Source of the DNA: Mycobacterium sp. Root135
Lineage (GTDB): Bacteria; Actinomycetota; Actinomycetes; Mycobacteriales; Mycobacteriaceae
Length of the DNA stretch: 64,000 bases
Direction: 5' to 3'
Assembly: GCF_001426545.1 (NCBI RefSeq)
Contig: NZ_LMEZ01000004.1
Span: 124,001-188,000 of the forward strand
This document shows positions 60,494 to 64,000 of the stretch, piece after piece. A program made the translations under genes and the position numbers. Each line of letters starts with the position of its first letter. The stretch's first letter is position 1. The notes beneath the pieces were generated by a model. It searched no databases and was not told where the DNA came from. It saw nothing but the letters and a program-made list of their open reading frames with translations.

Positions 60494-61869
60494 GACCGCA
60501 GTGCCGCCGTCACCTCGGCCGCCGCACGATGCCCGGAACCGATGGCACCGTCGATGTAGCCGTTCCACACGCTTGACGTCTCCGTGCCGGCCCAGTGCAC
60601 GGGTCCGCACGCGGTGCGCCAGCCGGTGGCACCGTGCTCGGTCCAGACTCCTGGTGCCGGGTTGGCCGCGTAGCCGCCGCGCGCCCACGGGTCGTCGGGC
60701 CACACCTTTTCGTGGTACTGCAACGGGTTTCCCGCGCGCTCACCGAAGATGGCGGTCAGCGTCGCCAACACGTCGGCCCGCCGTTGCTCCGGGGCGAGCG
60801 CCGACCACCGGTGCTGCCGGTCGGCGTAGACGAACGACACCAGGACTCCGACGCTGCCGTCGTCGGGCGAGTTGTCGAACACCACGCCGACCGAATTGTC
60901 GCCGTAGGCGGTGGCCTCGCCGGAGTAGCCGTCGGCGCGCCAGAACGGGGTGTCGTAGACGGTGTGGATCTTGGCGACGTCACCCATCGGAGTGCGCTCC
61001 ATCCACCGGTTGCGGGCCTGCGGAAGTGGAGGGCTGAACCGAATGCGTACGGCGGCAGCGGGAGACGCCGCGACGACCACGCGGTCGGCGAGCACCTGCC
61101 CGCGGTCGGTGTCGACGCCGACGCGGCCGTCGTCGAGGGTCTCGACGTGCCACACGGGGGTCTCGAGGACGACCCGGTCACCGAGGTGCTCGGCGATCGC
61201 CAGCGCCACCGCTTGGGCGCCACCGGTGAAACGGCGTTCCTGCGCGCAGCCCTCGGTCTCCATCAGCTGGTCGAAACCGCCGGCCGACGCGACGTAGAAC
61301 AGCAAGTGGAACAACGAGATGTCGCGGGGTTCGACGGTCCACACACCCTGCACGGCGAGCGCCAGGCGCAGACGCGCGTCCTCGTCGGGGACGGTGCGGT
61401 CGAGGTAGGACTGCACGGTCTCGGAGTCCCACTCGACCAGGCGTGGGTGCGCCGTTGGATCGTTCAGGTCGATCGTCGCGGCCCACTCGTCGATGACCTC
61501 GGCGGCCGCCACGTAGGCGTCGACGCCGGGCGCGCCGTCGGGTCCGGCGCCGTGGAAGGGGCGGCAGACACCGTCGGACCACAGTTCGAGGTGGTCGCCG
61601 GTGTTGTAGGTCGGGAACGTGGTGCAGCCGAAACGCTCGGCCGCGGCCAGAAAACGGGTCTGCGTCGGGCCGACCCACTGCCCACCGTGGTCGACGACGA
61701 GGTCGCCGGCGACGCGTTCGGACAGCACCCGGCCGCCGACGCGGTCCGAGCCCTCGAGCACCAGCACGTCGACGCCCTCGTCGTGCAGCGCCAATGCTGT
61801 TGACAGACCGGCATACCCGGCTCCGACGACCACGACGGTGGCCGTCGGCGGCGGTACGACATTCGACAT
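60490..61869 (-). CDS. Flavin monoamine oxidase family protein
   Basis: This 459-residue FAD amine oxidase shows the dinucleotide motif VVGAGYAGLSTALAL (GAGYAG from residue 16), SDRVGGRV, HGGQWVGPTQ and a C-terminal FAD-contact block GPVHWAGTETSSVWNGYIDGA. It should convert an amine to an aldehyde or imine with hydrogen peroxide. ATG 61869 is chosen over ATG 61887 because the promoter TTGACT-N17-TAGCGT ends 7 nt before it, so the mRNA is leaderless, and ATG 61887 lies within the operator. It is the first gene of the TetR-controlled operon. Confidence 0.9.
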   Translation of the reverse strand: MSNVVPPPTATVVVVGAGYAGLSTALALHDEGVDVLVLEGSDRVGGRVLSERVAGDLVVDHGGQWVGPTQTRFLAAAERFGCTTFPTYNTGDHLELWSDGVCRPFHGAGPDGAPGVDAYVAAAEVIDEWAATIDLNDPTAHPRLVEWDSETVQSYLDRTVPDEDARLRLALAVQGVWTVEPRDISLFHLLFYVASAGGFDQLMETEGCAQERRFTGGAQAVALAIAEHLGDRVVLETPVWHVETLDDGRVGVDTDRGQVLADRVVVAASPAAAVRIRFSPPLPQARNRWMERTPMGDVAKIHTVYDTPFWRADGYSGEATAYGDNSVGVVFDNSPDDGSVGVLVSFVYADRQHRWSALAPEQRRADVLATLTAIFGERAGNPLQYHEKVWPDDPWARGGYAANPAPGVWTEHGATGWRTACGPVHWAGTETSSVWNGYIDGAIGSGHRAAAEVTAALRS

Positions 61870-61997
61870 GCGGTCGACGCTATTCATAACTGGCGCGCCA
61901 GTCAAGTATTTCCCGTGAGTTGCCTCTCCCGCTTGACAGAACGTGACTGGAGCCACAAAGTAAATAAACTGGTCCGCCAATCAAGAATGAGGTCTGC
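61870..61997. promoter_or_regulatory. Divergent promoter with TetR operator sites 2 and 3
   Basis: Minus strand: TTGACT (61905-61900), 17 nt, TAGCGT (61882-61877), 7 nt, ATG 61869. Site 2 (61886-61905) covers the -35 and spacer. Plus strand: TTGACA (61933-61938), 17 nt, CAAAGT (61956-61961). Site 3 (61965-61984) covers the likely start of transcription. Read on the minus strand, site 2 is TTGACTGGCGCGCCAGTTAT and site 3 is TTGATTGGCGGACCAGTTTA. With site 1 they give TTGAYTGGCGSRCCRGTYWW. Confidence 0.75.
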
Positions 61998-62162
61998 ATG
62001 GACGACGTCACGTTCGACCGGGAACTCCGCGAACGGTTGCACCTGGTCGACAACCCGGACGGGCCGACGATCATCGTGCCCGACCTGCCGCTGAAAGACT
62101 TTCTGGTTGCGGTCATCTCGCTCGTCGTCGTCATCGCCGCACTGATGTGGTGGGCATACTGA
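61998..62162 (+). CDS. Small single-pass membrane protein before the permease
   Basis: This 54-residue protein has an acidic soluble half (MDDVTFDRELRERLHLVD) and one C-terminal transmembrane helix (FLVAVISLVVVIAALMWWAY). ATG 61998 has GAGG 6 nt upstream. Its TGA shares one base with the permease ATG (TGATG), so the two are translated together. It is probably an accessory subunit of the NCS1 permease. No family name is known to me. Confidence 0.75.
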   Translation: MDDVTFDRELRERLHLVDNPDGPTIIVPDLPLKDFLVAVISLVVVIAALMWWAY

Positions 62163-63619
62163 TGACCCATCTCCTCCGCGGCGGCAAGGCCTCGAAGACC
62201 GCCGTCGCCACCGACGACTTCGACGCCACCCTCACCGAACTCCCCCTGCTCCCCCAGGAACGGATCTGGGGATTCTGGCAGCACTCCTGGGTCAACATCG
62301 GCCTGGCGGTGGCCACCTGGGCCTTCCTGCAAGGCGCGGCCGTCGCCTACTACGTCGGCGTCGTGCAGGCCATCGCGTCGATCGTGATCGGCTACGGGAT
62401 CAGCGTCCTGCTGATCTCGCTGGCGCCGTGCATGCCGTCGGTGAAGTACGGCATCGAGCAGTTCGTCGGGCTGCGCAGCGCGTTCGGCAAGAACGGCGCA
62501 CGACTGGTGATGGTCGCCGCGTCCACGGTGTTGGCCGCGGCATGGTCGGCCGTGCTGGCCATCATGTTCGGCCACGGACTGGTGACCGTCGTCAACCAGA
62601 TCTTCGGGGTCGAATTGTCCCAAGCCGGAACGGCCGCAAGCCTTCTCGCGCTCGTCGCGATCATCGTCTCGGCCCTGATCCTGGCCCGCGGGCCGGTGTC
62701 GGTCGAAGCGGTCTGCCGGATCATCGCCCCGATGCTGGTGGTCATCCTCGTCGGCATCATCGTCATCGTGTTCACCCACAACACCTGGCCCGAGCTCGCC
62801 GCGCTGGAACCGCTGGGCGGCGTCAGCGACGACAACCACCTCAGCTTCCTGCTGGCGATCGAGCTGAACATCGCCGGCGGCTTCGCCTGGTGGCCCAACA
62901 TGGGCAACCTGGCCCGCCTGAGCCGCACGTCCCGCGCGGGCTTCTGGCCGAACTGGATGGGCATCTTCGGCGCGTCGGTGGTCGCCGCCGCCGTCGGCGC
63001 GCTCGCCGCCCTCTCCCTGCAGATCGACGACCCGACCCAGTGGATGATCCCGCTCGCGGGCGTCGTCCTGGGCGTGGTGGCGCTGGTCATCGTGTGCCTG
63101 GCCAACGTCACCGCCATCCTGTCGCAGGGCTACGCGTCGATGGTGGCGCTCAAGGGCGGCGGCGGCCGGGTGTTCCGCACCGCGGCGTGGCCGTGGCTGA
63201 TCGCGGTCATCCTCGGGCCGGCCGCGATCCTGGTCTTCTTCCCGGCCGCGGTGTACGACAACTACGGCCGATTCCTGTCCTGGGGCGCCGTCGTGCTGGC
63301 GCCGCTGTGTGGCGTCCAGCTGGTCGACTACTACATCCTGCGTCGGCGCCAGCTGCACGTCCGCGATCTGTTCCTGCCGCCGAGTGAGTCGCGCTACAGA
63401 TATTGGAAGGGCGTGAACGTGGCGGCCTTCGTCGCGGTCGCGGCCGGTGCGGTCACGTATTCGCTTCTGCTGAACCCGGTTTCATACGAACCCAGCGAGC
63501 TGTTCCGCTACACCACGGCGTCGATCCCCGCGTTCCTCGTCGCGGGTCTGGTGCACTACGTGTTGACCCGGCTGGTGGTGCAACCGCTTGGTGTGGGTGG
63601 ATACGAGCGGCGGGCCTAG
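62162..63619 (+). CDS. NCS1-family permease (cytosine/purine/hydantoin-type)
   Basis: This 485-residue permease has 12 predicted helices and NCS1 features: RIWGFWQHSWVNIGLAVATW at the start, AGGFAWWPNMGNLARLSR in the middle, and VQLVDYYILRRRQLHVRDLF near the end. The family imports nucleobases, hydantoins, vitamins and similar nitrogen compounds with cations. Its gene faces the amine oxidase operon and carries the same operator, so it likely imports the nutrient that operon degrades. ATG 62162 is used because of the overlap with the small membrane protein. Confidence 0.88.
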   Translation: MTHLLRGGKASKTAVATDDFDATLTELPLLPQERIWGFWQHSWVNIGLAVATWAFLQGAAVAYYVGVVQAIASIVIGYGISVLLISLAPCMPSVKYGIEQFVGLRSAFGKNGARLVMVAASTVLAAAWSAVLAIMFGHGLVTVVNQIFGVELSQAGTAASLLALVAIIVSALILARGPVSVEAVCRIIAPMLVVILVGIIVIVFTHNTWPELAALEPLGGVSDDNHLSFLLAIELNIAGGFAWWPNMGNLARLSRTSRAGFWPNWMGIFGASVVAAAVGALAALSLQIDDPTQWMIPLAGVVLGVVALVIVCLANVTAILSQGYASMVALKGGGGRVFRTAAWPWLIAVILGPAAILVFFPAAVYDNYGRFLSWGAVVLAPLCGVQLVDYYILRRRQLHVRDLFLPPSESRYRYWKGVNVAAFVAVAAGAVTYSLLLNPVSYEPSELFRYTTASIPAFLVAGLVHYVLTRLVVQPLGVGGYERRA

Positions 63620-63724
63620 GGGTCCTGTTCGCCGCCCGCCTCTCCCCGGATGCCGCTGCCCTGCATCCGGGGGGGGTTAGCGGATCCTCCACAGCCGCAT
63701 GCAATGCCAGCTGATGTCTCGCGC

Positions 63725-64000
63725 TCACCACCTGGTGAAGCAGATTCCACACCACCAGTTCTCGGACGTCTCACAGCACCCACCGGCTTGCTCCCAGGGC
63801 GGAATGTTGGGGTAATCCGACGGCATGCCGTAGAAGATCTCGCTCGCACGGCGCCCACGGCACTGGGGGCAGGATGGGTTGAGCGAGAACTTGTAGTCGA
63901 CGAATGTCGCATGGCCGTCGTCGGCCATGCGGTCGCGACAGTGACGGCACACCACTGCCGGCCAGTCGGGGAAACCGAGACTCGGCGACTCGCTCTGCAT
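63725..64000 (-). CDS. Cys-rich zinc-ribbon-like protein, possibly partial
   Basis: At least 91 residues are encoded, starting at ATG exactly at the right window edge, so the gene may be longer. Four Cys pairs, CRHC (18-21), CPQC, CC and CGIC, suggest one or two zinc ribbons. The rest is Trp/Pro-rich (YPNIPPWEQAGGCCETSENW). No family is recognised. It converges on the permease gene; the 105-nt gap shows no clear hairpin. Confidence 0.6.
   Translation of the reverse strand: MQSESPSLGFPDWPAVVCRHCRDRMADDGHATFVDYKFSLNPSCPQCRGRRASEIFYGMPSDYPNIPPWEQAGGCCETSENWWCGICFTRW

Noticed and set aside
59258..60559. 433-codon plus-strand frame opposite the CoA-synthetase gene
   Set aside because: Gly/Arg/Val-rich antisense shadow. 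The minus-strand frame has full CoA-ligase motifs.

Overview
The window is high-GC actinobacterial chromosome, and the gene content points to Mycobacterium/Mycolicibacterium: an antigen 85-type mycolyltransferase, two cyclopropane-mycolic-acid-synthase homologues, an LdtMt2-like L,D-transpeptidase, a Ddn-family deazaflavin protein and three VapBC pairs. Genes are tightly packed, often with 4-bp ATGA/GTGA overlaps. Several promoters place a TANNNT -10 box 6-8 nt before the start codon, as expected for leaderless mRNAs. No tRNA, rRNA, CRISPR array, transposase or integrase was recognised. Gene names rest on remembered family motifs, since no database search was possible.

Layout. 1-2288: two tandem C5-cytosine DNA methyltransferases. 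2440-8072: cell-envelope genes (L,D-transpeptidase, Ag85-like protein, NYN/LOTUS protein, two mycolate methyltransferases), then an MFS exporter. 9663-12161: two divergent DszC-like flavoproteins. 12367-15094: an ABC importer (two permeases and an ATPase) with no binding protein beside it. 15293-22485: an operon of a 1,817-residue GltB-like protein and a CysJ-like diflavin reductase. 22486-28154: a YihY/BrkB membrane protein, a self-sufficient CYP102-type P450 and an orphan solute-binding lipoprotein whose promoter matches that of the ABC importer. 28226-33322: Mug-type glycosylase, HAD hydrolase, pyridine-nucleotide-disulfide reductase, DUF427 protein and a single-chain double TetR regulator. 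33641-34755: ANTAR-like and MOSC proteins. 34762-38574: Ddn-family protein, two VapBC pairs and a HAD protein. 38563-41864: DUF3159 membrane protein, S9 peptidase and a TetR with a clear operator pair.

41910-44203: a 28-bp perfect direct repeat flanks a barnase/barstar toxin-immunity cassette. The toxin gene carries an in-frame stop between its amino-terminal region and an intact barnase-like domain. 44048-47735: nitrilase, MFS transporter, HpcH/HpaI aldolase and a divergent GntR regulator. 47772-49748: a pRiA4b ORF-3 family protein and a third VapBC. 50247-55593: RibD-like reductase, a macro-like protein, an AraC regulator, a small HTH protein, a phosphoesterase and a collagen-like secreted protein.

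55783-63619 is a coherent catabolic locus. A minus-strand operon (flavin amine oxidase, NDP-forming acyl-CoA synthetase, SDR, acyl-CoA dehydrogenase, TetR) faces a small membrane protein and an NCS1-type permease. Near-identical operators precede the operon, the permease and the TetR gene, so I infer that this TetR controls uptake and degradation of an amine-containing nutrient. The most novel elements, in my reading, are this regulon, the GltB-like/diflavin pair, the split barnase toxin between direct repeats, and the ABC importer with its remote binding protein.
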